Part shown: positions 6,844 through 15,044 of the stretch, one piece after another
Position numbering within the stretch: the first letter of the stretch is position 1
Layout of the letters: each line of letters starts with the position of its first letter
Source: an uncultured Pseudomonadota bacterium
Lineage (GTDB): Bacteria > Myxococcota_A > Polyangia > HGW-17
NCBI GenBank assembly: GCA_938004375.1
Contig: CALKWH010000223.1
Coordinates: 1-25,525 of the forward strand
Direction of reading: 5' to 3'
DNA: 25,525 bases
The notes under the pieces: model-generated
The model's input: only the letters and a program-made list of their open reading frames with translations
Database searches by the model: none
What the model was told of the DNA's origin: nothing
Translations under genes and position numbers: made by a program

Positions 6844-8910
6844 ATGATGAAGCGGAGCGTAACCTGGTGGATGATCATCTCCCTACCGATCCTTCTCGGC
6901 CTCGGCGCGTGCAAGACGAAGACCACCAACGTGGAGAACTGCGGGGACGGCTTCCTCGATCCGGGCGAGGCCTGCGACGGCCGGGAGATGTCCGCGCAGA
7001 ACTGCGCCGAGCTCGGCTACTACGAGCAGAACGGCGTTCTTTCCTGTCGTGGAGACTGCACCTTCGACCTCACGGTGTGCGCCTCGCGCTGTGGAGACGG
7101 GATCATTCAGGTGAACCACGGCGAGGAGTGCGAGGCCGGGAGCCTCGAAGGGCAGGACTGCCTGAGCCTGGGGCTGGGCGCGGGCGAGCTCTCCTGCAAC
7201 GCGTTCTGCCGATACGACCTGAGCGACTGCGAGGTGCAGGCGGTGTGCGGGGACGGCCTGCTGGTGGAGCCCTACGAACAGTGCGATGGGCGCAACCTCT
7301 CGGGGGAGACGTGCCGTACTCTGGGCCACCATGGCGGCGAGCTCTCCTGCGGGGAGGACTGCGGTTTCGTGGTCACCGACTGCGAGGCCGCGGGCCGGTG
7401 CGGAGATGGGATCCTGCAGGCGGAGCACGGCGAGGCGTGCGACGGCGAGGACCTGGGTGAGCAGACCTGCGAGGAGCTGGGGTGGTACGGCGGCGCCCTG
7501 GAGTGCACGGAAGCGTGCGAGTTCCAGGAAGGGGACTGCGCCGTCCACGGGCGATGCGGAGACGGGATCCTGCAGGCAGAACACGGCGAGGCTTGCGACG
7601 GTGACGCCTTCCCGGACGGTACCTGCGAGGAGCTGGGCTGGTACGGCGGCGACCGCGGGTGCAGCTCCGACTGCGCGACCACCGACGAGACCCCGTGCGA
7701 GGCGGCCGGACGCTGCGGCGACGGCCTCATCCAAATCCCCTTCTTCGAGGTGTGCGACGGCGCGGACCTGGACGGGCGCACCTGCCGGGATCAGTTGTAC
7801 TTCTCGGGGCAGCTCGCCTGCGATCCGGCGTGCCGGGTGTTCGACGACGCGGGCTGCTTTCGTGTAACGGACGTGGCGGCGGGCACCATGCATTCGTGCG
7901 CCGTGTTCGACGACGGGTCGGCCCGCTGCTGGGGTTTCAACGGCCCGGGCATGCTGGGAGACGGCACGACCATCAACCGCCTGACGCCGGTCCTGGTCAC
8001 CGGTCTCTCTGGCGCCGTATCCATCGACGTGGCCTGGTCCCACTCCTGCGCGCTGAAGTCCGACGGCACGGTGGCGTGCTGGGGGGAGAACGGGGACGGC
8101 CAGCTCGGCGACGGCACCCTGACCGACCGCAACGCCCCGGTGACGCCTGCCCTGCTCACCGGGGCCGTCGGGGTCTGCACCGGGGATGCCCACTCCTGCG
8201 CCCTGAAATCGGACGGGACCGTGGTGTGCTGGGGGGACAACGATTACTACCAGCTCGGAGACGGCACCAGCGTCGACCATCGGACGCCGGCCGCCGTGAG
8301 CGGCGTTTCCACCGCCGTGGCCCTGGGTTGCGGCTCGTACCACACCTGCGTGATCCTCTCCTCCGGGTTCGTCCGGTGCTGGGGCTACAACGGTTACGGC
8401 CAGCTGGGCGACGGCAGCGTGACCGATCGCGCCACCTCTGTCCAGGTCAGCGGCGTCGGCAGCGCGCTCACGATCTCGGGCGGCGAGAACCACACCTGCG
8501 TCGTGAAGACGGGCGGGGAGGTCCTGTGCTGGGGTTACAACGGCTCCGGCCAGCTCGGCGACGGCACCGTCACGACGCGCCGCACCTACGTGCTGGCCGG
8601 CGACCTCACCGGGGCCGTGGACGTGGCCGCGGGCCAGTCCCACACCTGCGCGGTGCTGGGGGACGGCACGGCCGCCTGCTGGGGCCGGAACTATTCCGGC
8701 CAGCTGGGGGACGGCAGCCAGACCGACCACCGCAACCCCACCGCGGTCGTCCAGCTCACCGGCGCCACGTCCGTCACCGCCGGCGGCGCCCACACCTGCG
8801 CGTTGTCCACCGACGGCCACGGCGTCTTCTGCTGGGGCGACAACGCCGACGGCGAGCTGGGGGACGGGACGACGGTCAATCGCTCCCTGCCCGTCGAGGT
8901 CCAGCCCTAG
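6844..8910 (+). CDS. Cysteine-repeat lipoprotein with RCC1 beta-propeller
   Basis: The product has 688 residues. A lipoprotein signal ends LGAC (Cys23), followed by KTKTT. Six cysteine-rich repeats of about 50 residues (CGDGxxQ...E.CDG...C..LG...G.L.C...C....C) cover about 32-340. Seven RCC1-type repeats of about 50 residues then follow (HSCAL..DGTV.CWG.N..GQLGDGT), enough for one closed seven-bladed propeller reaching the C-terminus. The start uses the first of two consecutive ATGs, 10 bases after AAAGGA. In-frame codons further upstream lie in the cyclase gene and would remove the signal peptide. The protein is probably displayed on the cell surface as a stalk with a binding propeller. Bacterial RCC1 proteins have varied roles, so the function is unknown. 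Lys at +2 of the lipobox may affect sorting. Confidence 0.88.
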   Translation: MMKRSVTWWMIISLPILLGLGACKTKTTNVENCGDGFLDPGEACDGREMSAQNCAELGYYEQNGVLSCRGDCTFDLTVCASRCGDGIIQVNHGEECEAGSLEGQDCLSLGLGAGELSCNAFCRYDLSDCEVQAVCGDGLLVEPYEQCDGRNLSGETCRTLGHHGGELSCGEDCGFVVTDCEAAGRCGDGILQAEHGEACDGEDLGEQTCEELGWYGGALECTEACEFQEGDCAVHGRCGDGILQAEHGEACDGDAFPDGTCEELGWYGGDRGCSSDCATTDETPCEAAGRCGDGLIQIPFFEVCDGADLDGRTCRDQLYFSGQLACDPACRVFDDAGCFRVTDVAAGTMHSCAVFDDGSARCWGFNGPGMLGDGTTINRLTPVLVTGLSGAVSIDVAWSHSCALKSDGTVACWGENGDGQLGDGTLTDRNAPVTPALLTGAVGVCTGDAHSCALKSDGTVVCWGDNDYYQLGDGTSVDHRTPAAVSGVSTAVALGCGSYHTCVILSSGFVRCWGYNGYGQLGDGSVTDRATSVQVSGVGSALTISGGENHTCVVKTGGEVLCWGYNGSGQLGDGTVTTRRTYVLAGDLTGAVDVAAGQSHTCAVLGDGTAACWGRNYSGQLGDGSQTDHRNPTAVVQLTGATSVTAGGAHTCALSTDGHGVFCWGDNADGELGDGTTVNRSLPVEVQP

Positions 8911-8920
8911 GAAGAAACGC

Positions 8921-8949
8921 TTTACCCGCGCGGGCGATCGCGCTACACA
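8921..8949 (+). promoter_or_regulatory. Putative promoter for metH
   Basis: TTTACC (8921-8926) and TACACA (8944-8949) are 17 bases apart, 11 bp after the preceding stop and about 65 bases before the metH start. The -10 resembles the TACAGT boxes at 557 and 2934. The leader is too short, and lacks the conserved elements, for a cobalamin or SAM riboswitch. Confidence 0.35.
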
Positions 8950-9015
8950 CGGGGCACGTGGCCCGGCCGGCACTCAGTTTGGACCGCAGCCCGGCGCGTC
9001 AGGCAGGTTTGACCT

Positions 9016-11355
9016 ATGAAACGACAGGAATTCCTCGATCGCCTCGCCACCCGCGTGCACATCCTCGACGGCGGGTACGGCACCAACTTCATCGCCCGGG
9101 GTTCGGACGGCCGACCCGGCGAGGTCCTCAACCTCGAGCGCCCGGACATCGTGCTGGCAGTGCATCGCGACTACGTCGATGCCGGCGCGGACGTGCTGCT
9201 CACCAACACCTTCTCGGCGAACCGGCCCAAGCTCGAGACCCTGGGCTGCGCCCAGGATTTGGAGCGGATCAACCGGGCCGCGGTGGCCATCGCCCGTCAG
9301 GCCGTCAACGGCCTGCAGGCCGCCGAGGGCCGCGCCCTGGTGTTCGGCGACCTCTCCTCCACCGGCTGGATGCTCGCCCCCCTGGGCGAGGCGTCCTTCG
9401 ACGACGCGGTGGCGGCCTTCTCCGAGCAGGCCCGCGTCCTGATCGACGCCGGCGTGGACGGCCTGATCGTCGAGACCATGACCGATCTCAAGGAGCTCAA
9501 GGCCGCGGTGGTGGGCGTGCGCGAGGTGTCCGCCGACGTGCCGCTCATCGCGCACATGACCTTCGAGGCCGACCGCCGCTCGGTCACGGGCACCCCTGTG
9601 GAGGTGTTCGCCCGGACCATCGGCGACCTGGACGTCGACGTGCTGGGAATCAACTGCAGCCTGGGTCCCGCGGACCTTTTGCCGGTGTTCGCCGAGCTCG
9701 CCCGCTGCACGCACCACCGGCTGAGCGTGGAGCCCAACGCCGGGCGTCCGGTGTTCGACGGCGAGCACCTGCACTACGACACCACCCCCGAGGACTTCGC
9801 CGCGGTGGCCGAGGACTTCGTGGCCGCGGGCGCGAATCTGGTGGGCGGCTGCTGCGGCACCACGGCCGCGCACATCCGCGTGCTCTCCCGCCTGCTGCGC
9901 GGCCGGCGCCCCGCGCCCCGCCCGGTCGACCCCGCCGCGGTGTTCTGCAACCGCACCCGCGCGGTGCCGCTCTTTCCCTTCGCTATCATCGGCGAGCGCA
10001 TCAACCCCGCCAACCGCCGAGCCTTCGCCGACGAGCTGGCCGCGGGCGATCTGACCACGCTCCTCGCCGAGGCCGGCGCCCAGCAGCGCGAGGGCGCCCA
10101 CCTGCTCGACGTGAACTTCGGCATCGAGAAGACGCTGGACCCGGCCGTGGTCGTGTCCGCCGTGCGCGCGCTCGACGCCCACGACGCCCTGCCGCTGTCG
10201 CTGGACATCCAGACGCCGTCGCTCCTCGAGAAGGCGATGCGCGAGGTCGCCGGCCGCCCGCTGCTCAACTCGGCGCGCGTGACCGACAAGAACCTGCCCC
10301 GGCGCGCGGAGCTGCTCAAGAAGTACGGCGGCCTGCTGTTGCTCTTGGCCATGGGCACCGAGATCCCCGAGACCGCCGCCGGGCGCATCGCCGTGATCGA
10401 GGACGGCCTGCGCCGCCTGGAGGACGCCGGGATCCCGCGGCACCGCGTGGTCGCCGACGCCCTGGTGCTGTCGTTCGGCGCCGGCAAGGATCCCCGGGTG
10501 ACCCTGGAGACCATCGCCGGACTCTCGAAGCTGGGCGTGGCCACCACCTGTGGGCTGTCGAACCTGAGCTTCGGGCTCCCGGACCGCGCGCGGCTCAACG
10601 CCGCCTTCCTGGCCCAGGCGGTGCACTTCGGGCTCACCTCGGCCATCTGCAACCCCGGCGACGGGCTCCTCACGGGCGCCCTCCACGGCGCGCTCGCCCT
10701 GCGCGGGGATACGGCGTTCACCGCCGGTGACGAGTCCCCGGGCGACCCCTGGGTGGCAGCGCTGTTGCGCGGGGACACCGAGGGGCTGTGGGCGCAGGTC
10801 GAGGCGAAGCTGGCCGAGGGTGTGTCCCCGGTCGAGGTGGGCTCGGGGCTCCTCGCCGCCGCCATGCGCGAGGTGGGCGAGCTCTACGGGCGCAAGAAGA
10901 TCTACCTGCCGTCGCTGCTGCTGGCCGCCGACGCCTCGCGCCCGGTGTTCGAGCGGCTACACGCCCGTCTGGGGACGGCCCCGGTGTACAAGGCCCGCGT
11001 GCTCCTGGCCACCGTCGAGGGCGACGTCCACGACATCGGTAAGCGCATCATCGGCACCGTGCTGCAGAGCGGCGGCTTCGAGGTCCTCGACCTGGGCAAG
11101 GACGTCCCCGCCGCCGCCGTCGTCGCGGCCGTGCGCGAACACGCCCCCCACATCGTGGGCCTCTCGGCCATGATGACCACCACCGTCGGCCGCATCGAGG
11201 ACGTGAAAAAGGCGCTGACAGACGCCGGCCTCTCGGTGAAGCTCATCGCGGGGGGTGCCTCGATGAACGCGGATCTGGCCGATCGCTTCGGCTGCGACGG
11301 GTTCGCCCCCTCGGCCTCGGCCGTGGTCTCCCTGTGCGAAGGCCTGTTGGGGTGA
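9016..11355 (+). CDS. metH: Cobalamin-dependent methionine synthase, short form
   Basis: The enzyme transfers the methyl group of methyltetrahydrofolate through cobalamin to homocysteine, making methionine in the cytoplasm. Its 779 residues hold the homocysteine-binding barrel (about 1-300) with zinc ligands Cys214 (GINCSLGP) and Cys279/Cys280 (GGCCGTTAAHIR). The pterin-binding barrel (about 318-575) contains IGERINPANRR and LLDVNFG. The cobalamin cap and B12-binding domain (about 590-779) carry the DVHDIGK motif with the cobalt-ligating His672. The roughly 330-residue AdoMet reactivation domain of the E. coli type is absent: the gene stops cleanly after the B12 domain and the next gene begins 2 bp later. 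Other folate/corrinoid methyltransferases share these modules, but the N-terminal homocysteine domain makes methionine synthase the best call. Confidence 0.93.
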   Translation: MKRQEFLDRLATRVHILDGGYGTNFIARGSDGRPGEVLNLERPDIVLAVHRDYVDAGADVLLTNTFSANRPKLETLGCAQDLERINRAAVAIARQAVNGLQAAEGRALVFGDLSSTGWMLAPLGEASFDDAVAAFSEQARVLIDAGVDGLIVETMTDLKELKAAVVGVREVSADVPLIAHMTFEADRRSVTGTPVEVFARTIGDLDVDVLGINCSLGPADLLPVFAELARCTHHRLSVEPNAGRPVFDGEHLHYDTTPEDFAAVAEDFVAAGANLVGGCCGTTAAHIRVLSRLLRGRRPAPRPVDPAAVFCNRTRAVPLFPFAIIGERINPANRRAFADELAAGDLTTLLAEAGAQQREGAHLLDVNFGIEKTLDPAVVVSAVRALDAHDALPLSLDIQTPSLLEKAMREVAGRPLLNSARVTDKNLPRRAELLKKYGGLLLLLAMGTEIPETAAGRIAVIEDGLRRLEDAGIPRHRVVADALVLSFGAGKDPRVTLETIAGLSKLGVATTCGLSNLSFGLPDRARLNAAFLAQAVHFGLTSAICNPGDGLLTGALHGALALRGDTAFTAGDESPGDPWVAALLRGDTEGLWAQVEAKLAEGVSPVEVGSGLLAAAMREVGELYGRKKIYLPSLLLAADASRPVFERLHARLGTAPVYKARVLLATVEGDVHDIGKRIIGTVLQSGGFEVLDLGKDVPAAAVVAAVREHAPHIVGLSAMMTTTVGRIEDVKKALTDAGLSVKLIAGGASMNADLADRFGCDGFAPSASAVVSLCEGLLG

Positions 11356-11357
11356 AC

Positions 11358-12029
11358 ATGCGCGACCTCGTCATCCGTCCCGAGGAGCCTGGTGACTTCG
11401 CCGCCGCCGACGCCCTTACCCGGGAGGCGTTCTGGAACCTGTACCGCCCGGGGTGCGACGAGCACTACCTGGCCCACGTCATGCGGTCCCACCCGGACTA
11501 TCTCGCCGGGCTCTCCCACGTGGCCGAGCGCGACGGCGCGATCGTGGGCAGCATCCAGTACACGCGTTCCCGATTGCTCGCCGAGGACGGCGCGTGCCTG
11601 GAGACCGTCACCTTCGGCCCGCTGTGCGTGGCGCCAGGGCTCCAGCGCGTGGGCATCGGCACCCGGTTGATCGACCACACCCGGCAGCTGGCGGTCGCAG
11701 CCGGGTACCCCGCGATCGTCATCCTGGGTGACCCCCACAACTACGTCAAGCACGGCTTCCGGAACGGCAGGGACCTGAACGTCCGCGCCTCGGACGGCAA
11801 GTTTCCGCTGGGCCTTTTGGTCCTGGAACTGACCCCCGGCGTTCTCGCCGGCGGCGTCCTCGCCAGCGGCGTCCTCGCCGCCCGGAGCTGGCGCTTTCAG
11901 GAGAGCGCCGTCTTCGAGCTCGACCAGGCCCAGGTCGAGGCCTACGATCGGACGCTGCCACCGAAGCCGAAGGAATACCGGTACACCCAGGACCTGTTCT
12001 CCATGATGATCCGCGCGGTGGTCGAGTGA
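11358..12029 (+). CDS. GNAT-family N-acetyltransferase
   Basis: This 224-residue protein has the acetyl-CoA-dependent acyltransferase fold. It starts IRPEEPGDFAAADALTREAF, a typical first strand and helix. The acetyl-CoA pyrophosphate loop follows the strand FGPLCVAPGLQ as QRVGIGTRLI (Q/RxxGxG/A), at about residues 95-110. The layout resembles the YhbS-like group (COG3153, from memory); the acceptor substrate cannot be told. The ATG lies 2 bp after the metH stop, so the genes are probably co-transcribed and translationally linked. An upstream in-frame start inside metH is less likely. Near residues 161-175 a 15-bp unit is repeated three times, giving GVLAGGVLASGVLAA, in a strand region where the family usually has one such element. 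Confidence 0.85.
   Translation: MRDLVIRPEEPGDFAAADALTREAFWNLYRPGCDEHYLAHVMRSHPDYLAGLSHVAERDGAIVGSIQYTRSRLLAEDGACLETVTFGPLCVAPGLQRVGIGTRLIDHTRQLAVAAGYPAIVILGDPHNYVKHGFRNGRDLNVRASDGKFPLGLLVLELTPGVLAGGVLASGVLAARSWRFQESAVFELDQAQVEAYDRTLPPKPKEYRYTQDLFSMMIRAVVE
11838..11882 (+). repeat. Triple 15-bp in-frame tandem repeat
   Basis: Three adjacent 15-base units (GGCGTTCTCGCCGGC, GGCGTCCTCGCCAGC, GGCGTCCTCGCCGCC) lie inside the acetyltransferase gene. They differ at only a few positions and keep the frame, which suggests slippage expansion. Confidence 0.8.
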
Positions 12030-12060
12030 CCCACCCGCCGCAGGATCCAGAAAGTCCGTC

Positions 12061-12978
12061 ATGACCGCGCGAACGACAGAACCCGAGCTCCCGATCCAGT
12101 CGCCCGAGGGTACGGCTTCCCCGATGACCTGGCTCCGGTGTAGACCCTGGTGCACCGCCGTCGCCGCCGTCGGTGTCATCGGGCTCATCGCCTGGCTGGA
12201 CTACCTCACCGGCATCTGGCTGCGCATCTTCCCCCTGTACTACCTCGCCATCGCCTTCGGCGCGCAGTTCATCTCCATGCGCGCCGGTGTTCTGCTGGCC
12301 CTGCTCAGTTCGGTCACCTGGATGTCCTCCAACCTGCTCGCGGGGGAGCATCCCTACGGACCGGAGATCTGGAGCCTGAACTTCCTGACGATGACCCTGT
12401 CCTTCGTGGTGGTCGGCTACCTGATCGGCCGGCTCCGGCAGAGCTTCGAGCGCGAGCGGTCGCTGAGCCGCCGGGACAGCCTCACCGGGCTGCACAACAG
12501 CCGCGCCTTCCACGAGTTGGGGGCCTTTGCCGTGGCCGGCGCCCGGCGCGCCGGAACGCCCCTGACGCTGGCCTTCATCGACCTGGACAACTTCAAGGCC
12601 GTCAACGACCGCCTGGGCCACCACGAGGGGGATCGCGTGCTGCGCGAGGCCGGCGCCCTGCTGGCCGGCCACTTCCGCGAGAGCGACCTGGTGGCCCGCC
12701 TGGGCGGGGACGAGTTCGCCGCCCTGCTGCCGGACACCGGCCCCGAGGCCGCCTTGATCGCCCTGGAGAGGCTGCGCGTGGCCATGCATGAGCTTATGTC
12801 CGGGCAGGGGCTCCCGGTGACCATGAGCATCGGCGCCGTGCACTTCGCAGCCGCCCCCGACCACCTGCAGGCGGCCATCCACGCCGCCGACGAACTGATG
12901 TACGAGGTCAAGCACGGCGGCAAGAACCGCGTGCTGGTCCGCTCGCTCGAAGAGACCGTGGGCGGCACCGCCGGCTGA
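12061..12978 (+). CDS. Membrane diguanylate cyclase (GGDEF)
   Basis: The 305-residue protein should make cyclic di-GMP from two GTP. The N-terminal half has about four hydrophobic segments (about 30-48, 54-70, 74-90 and 107-125), forming a small membrane sensor of unknown ligand. A short helical linker (RLRQSFERERSLSRRD) joins the GGDEF domain, which starts at the usual DSLTGLHNSRAF signature. The active-site loop is intact (GGDEF, 215-219), as is FIDLDNFKAVND upstream. An RxxD inhibitory site (RESD, 206-209) lies exactly five residues before GGDEF, so product inhibition is expected. There is no EAL domain. The gene begins 31 bp after the acetyltransferase and is followed after 32 bp by the beta-helix lipoprotein gene, so all may share a transcript. 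Confidence 0.92.
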   Translation: MTARTTEPELPIQSPEGTASPMTWLRCRPWCTAVAAVGVIGLIAWLDYLTGIWLRIFPLYYLAIAFGAQFISMRAGVLLALLSSVTWMSSNLLAGEHPYGPEIWSLNFLTMTLSFVVVGYLIGRLRQSFERERSLSRRDSLTGLHNSRAFHELGAFAVAGARRAGTPLTLAFIDLDNFKAVNDRLGHHEGDRVLREAGALLAGHFRESDLVARLGGDEFAALLPDTGPEAALIALERLRVAMHELMSGQGLPVTMSIGAVHFAAAPDHLQAAIHAADELMYEVKHGGKNRVLVRSLEETVGGTAG

Positions 12979-13010
12979 CGACCGTCGTCCGCCGTAGAGA
13001 GGAGTCAGGG

Positions 13011-13787
13011 ATGAACAAGCTCGCGTTGCTGGCCAGCCTTCTCCTGTTCGTCGCGTGCGACGACGCCACCTCGAAGCACGACTGCACCCCCGCCTGCGAG
13101 GGCCGCGTCTGCGGCGACGACGGCTGCGGCGGCTCCTGCGGCGCCTGCGAGGACGGCACCGCCTGCGTGAACGGGATTTCCTGCGTGGTCACCGATTGCG
13201 CGCCCGACTGCACCGACGGCTGCCCCCAGGGGTGCTTCGACCTGGGCGACTGCGCCGCGTCCTCGGCGGACCTGGCGCTGATCGGCAATGTCCACACCGC
13301 AGGCGTCTATCTGACGAGCCCGCGGACCCCGGCGGCCCGCGTCTTTTTCCGGCTCCCCGGGACCCCGACGTGGTCCGCCGCCCCCGACGCTGTGATCATC
13401 CCTGACGGCCGCCACGTCACTTCGCTCTTCTCCCTCGCCCCCGACACCCGCTACGAGGTGCTCGCGCTGGCCGGCGACGAGCGCCACTGCGGCGAGGTCA
13501 CCACCCTCCCGGTGACCCCCGACCACGAGACCGTCACCACCCTCTATGTGGACGGGACCAACCCCCTGGAGGGTGACGGCACCGAGGGGAACCCCTTCAG
13601 GACGATCGCCGCCGCCGTGGCCGTGGCCGCCGCCGGCACCGACATCCGCGTGGCCGCCGGCGTCTATCACGAGTCCGTCGACATCACCGGCGGCGGTCAG
13701 GCGGGCCGCTACCTGCGCCTGCTCGGCGAGCCCGGCGCCGTCCTCGACGGCAGCGATCCCGACGTCGCCGCCGCCGGCCTGCCCTAG
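13011..13787 (+). CDS. Beta-helix lipoprotein, N-terminal part (ended by in-frame TAG)
   Basis: This is the first 258 codons of what looks like a single 676-residue gene running to 15041 in the same frame. A lipoprotein signal ends LFVAC (Cys16), followed by DD. A cysteine-rich segment comes next (about 22-80; CEGRVCGDDGCGGSCGAC), then a fibronectin-like or linker region. From about residue 180 a DUF1565-type beginning of a parallel beta-helix appears (YVDGTNPLEGDGTEGNPF, then IRVAAGVYHESVDI). The TAG falls inside the beta-helix. The start is set by AGAGGAG 7 bases upstream. Two acidic residues after the lipid Cys would retain a lipoprotein in the inner membrane under the E. coli rule, which may not hold here. 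As it stands the product would be a truncated, probably misfolded protein. Confidence 0.75.
   Translation: MNKLALLASLLLFVACDDATSKHDCTPACEGRVCGDDGCGGSCGACEDGTACVNGISCVVTDCAPDCTDGCPQGCFDLGDCAASSADLALIGNVHTAGVYLTSPRTPAARVFFRLPGTPTWSAAPDAVIIPDGRHVTSLFSLAPDTRYEVLALAGDERHCGEVTTLPVTPDHETVTTLYVDGTNPLEGDGTEGNPFRTIAAAVAVAAAGTDIRVAAGVYHESVDITGGGQAGRYLRLLGEPGAVLDGSDPDVAAAGLP
13785..13787 (+). other. In-frame TAG interrupting the beta-helix gene
   Basis: The frame from 13011 continues without another stop to the TAA ending at 15041, with the same protein style on both sides. The context is CTG CCC TAG ACC GAG. A single C-to-T change from CAG (Gln) would explain it. TAG is used as a normal stop elsewhere in the window (for example at 6817 and 8910), so recoding of the whole code is unlikely. 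Confidence 0.85.
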
Positions 13788-13916
13788 ACCGAGACGTCCG
13801 CCGGCATCTACTCGGCCCCTTGGGCCGGCGATCCCCGCTACCTCCTGCGGGACGGGCAACGTCTGTACCACTTCACGTCCCTGGCCGGGCTCCATGCCGG
13901 GCTCGGCGACGACGAC

Positions 13917-15041
13917 GTGCCCATGGACGAGGGTTTCTTCGTCGAAGGCGGCGCCCTCTTCGTGCGCAGCGCCTCGGACCCGGCTTCCCACACCTGGCAG
14001 ATCCCCACCCTGGGCACGGCGTTCGCGCTCGACGGCGCTGCCTGGGTCTGGATCGAGGGCTTCACCGTCCGCTACTACGGCGAGGGCGATTACGCCAAGG
14101 GCGTCGACGTGCGGGACTCCTCCCACGTGGTGGTGCGCGGCAACGTCGTGCACGACATCCCGTCCCCGGTGTGGATCCGCCGCGACTCCTCCCACAACCG
14201 CGTCGAGGACAACGAAATCTACCAGACCGGCGTGCACCTCTGGCCCTGGGACGCGGTCAAGGGCACCGACCACGAGAACTCGGCGATCACCGTCGCGGGC
14301 GCGACCCAGACCCTCGTCTCGGGCAACCGCATCCGCCAGATCTTCAACGGCGTCTACGCGGGCAGCTTCGAGGACGACGGCGACACGGCCATCGCCTTCG
14401 ACGTCGACGTGTCCGACAACACGCTCGCCGACGTCACCGACGACGGCCTGGAGCCCGAGGGCGCCTGCGTCAACCACCGCTTTTTCGGCAACACGGTGGA
14501 CCGCTTCCACAACGGCGTCAGCCTCGCCCCGATCACCTCCGGTCCGGTGTGGGTCCTGCGCAACCGCTTCACGAACTACGACGCCTCGGCGATCAAGCTC
14601 TCCAACGACTCCTCGGGTCGCGTGTGGATCTTCCACAACACGGGCTTCACCGACCTCCCCGATCAGAACGCGATCAACGTCTCGGGGCACTTCGAGAACA
14701 TGGTGTGGCGCAACAACGTCTTTCGCGGCACGCGCTACGCCTTCGAGATGAGCCGCCCCGCCGGCCCCAACGACCTGGACTGGAACGACTGGTTCACCAC
14801 CCGGGGCGCCCCCGTGGTCAAGTGGAGCGACGTGCGCCACGACACCGTCGCCGCCTGGTGCGCGGCCACCGGCCTCGAGTGCCATGGCCACGACGCTGAC
14901 CCCGGCCTCGCGGACCCCGCCGCCGGCGACCTCTCGCTCACCGCCGACAGCCCCAACGTCGACCGCGGCGTGCGCCTTTTCGGCATCAACGACGCCTTCC
15001 TCGGCGCCGCCCCGGACCTGGGTTACCTGGAATCGTGGTAA
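13917..15041 (+). CDS. Beta-helix lipoprotein, C-terminal part (same frame, after TAG)
   Basis: This 374-codon stretch starts at the first ATG after the TAG, in the same frame as the fragment at 13011. In fact coding character resumes directly after the stop (about 43 further codons before this ATG). It holds repeated beta-helix rungs of the NosD/pectate-lyase-like right-handed type: short strands such as VVVRGNVVHDI, NRVEDNEIYQTGVHL, TLVSGNRIRQIFNGVYA and VDVSDNTLADVTDDG. A closing segment (DLSLTADSPNVDRGV...LFGINDAFLGAAPDLGYLES) is typical of the end of such proteins. No ribosome-binding site is clear at this ATG and it has no signal peptide, so separate expression is doubtful. Such proteins bind or cut polysaccharides; catalytic residues could not be assigned. 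Confidence 0.7.
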   Translation: MPMDEGFFVEGGALFVRSASDPASHTWQIPTLGTAFALDGAAWVWIEGFTVRYYGEGDYAKGVDVRDSSHVVVRGNVVHDIPSPVWIRRDSSHNRVEDNEIYQTGVHLWPWDAVKGTDHENSAITVAGATQTLVSGNRIRQIFNGVYAGSFEDDGDTAIAFDVDVSDNTLADVTDDGLEPEGACVNHRFFGNTVDRFHNGVSLAPITSGPVWVLRNRFTNYDASAIKLSNDSSGRVWIFHNTGFTDLPDQNAINVSGHFENMVWRNNVFRGTRYAFEMSRPAGPNDLDWNDWFTTRGAPVVKWSDVRHDTVAAWCAATGLECHGHDADPGLADPAAGDLSLTADSPNVDRGVRLFGINDAFLGAAPDLGYLESW

Positions 15042-15044
15042 CTT

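Noticed and set aside
8911..9015. Cobalamin or SAM riboswitch before the methionine synthase
   Set aside because: The 105-base gap is too short for a cobalamin riboswitch and shows no recognisable conserved elements of either type.
13785..13787. Genome-wide amber recoding
   Set aside because: TAG ends several other intact genes in the window (6817, 8910, 15956, 19310), so it normally functions as stop.
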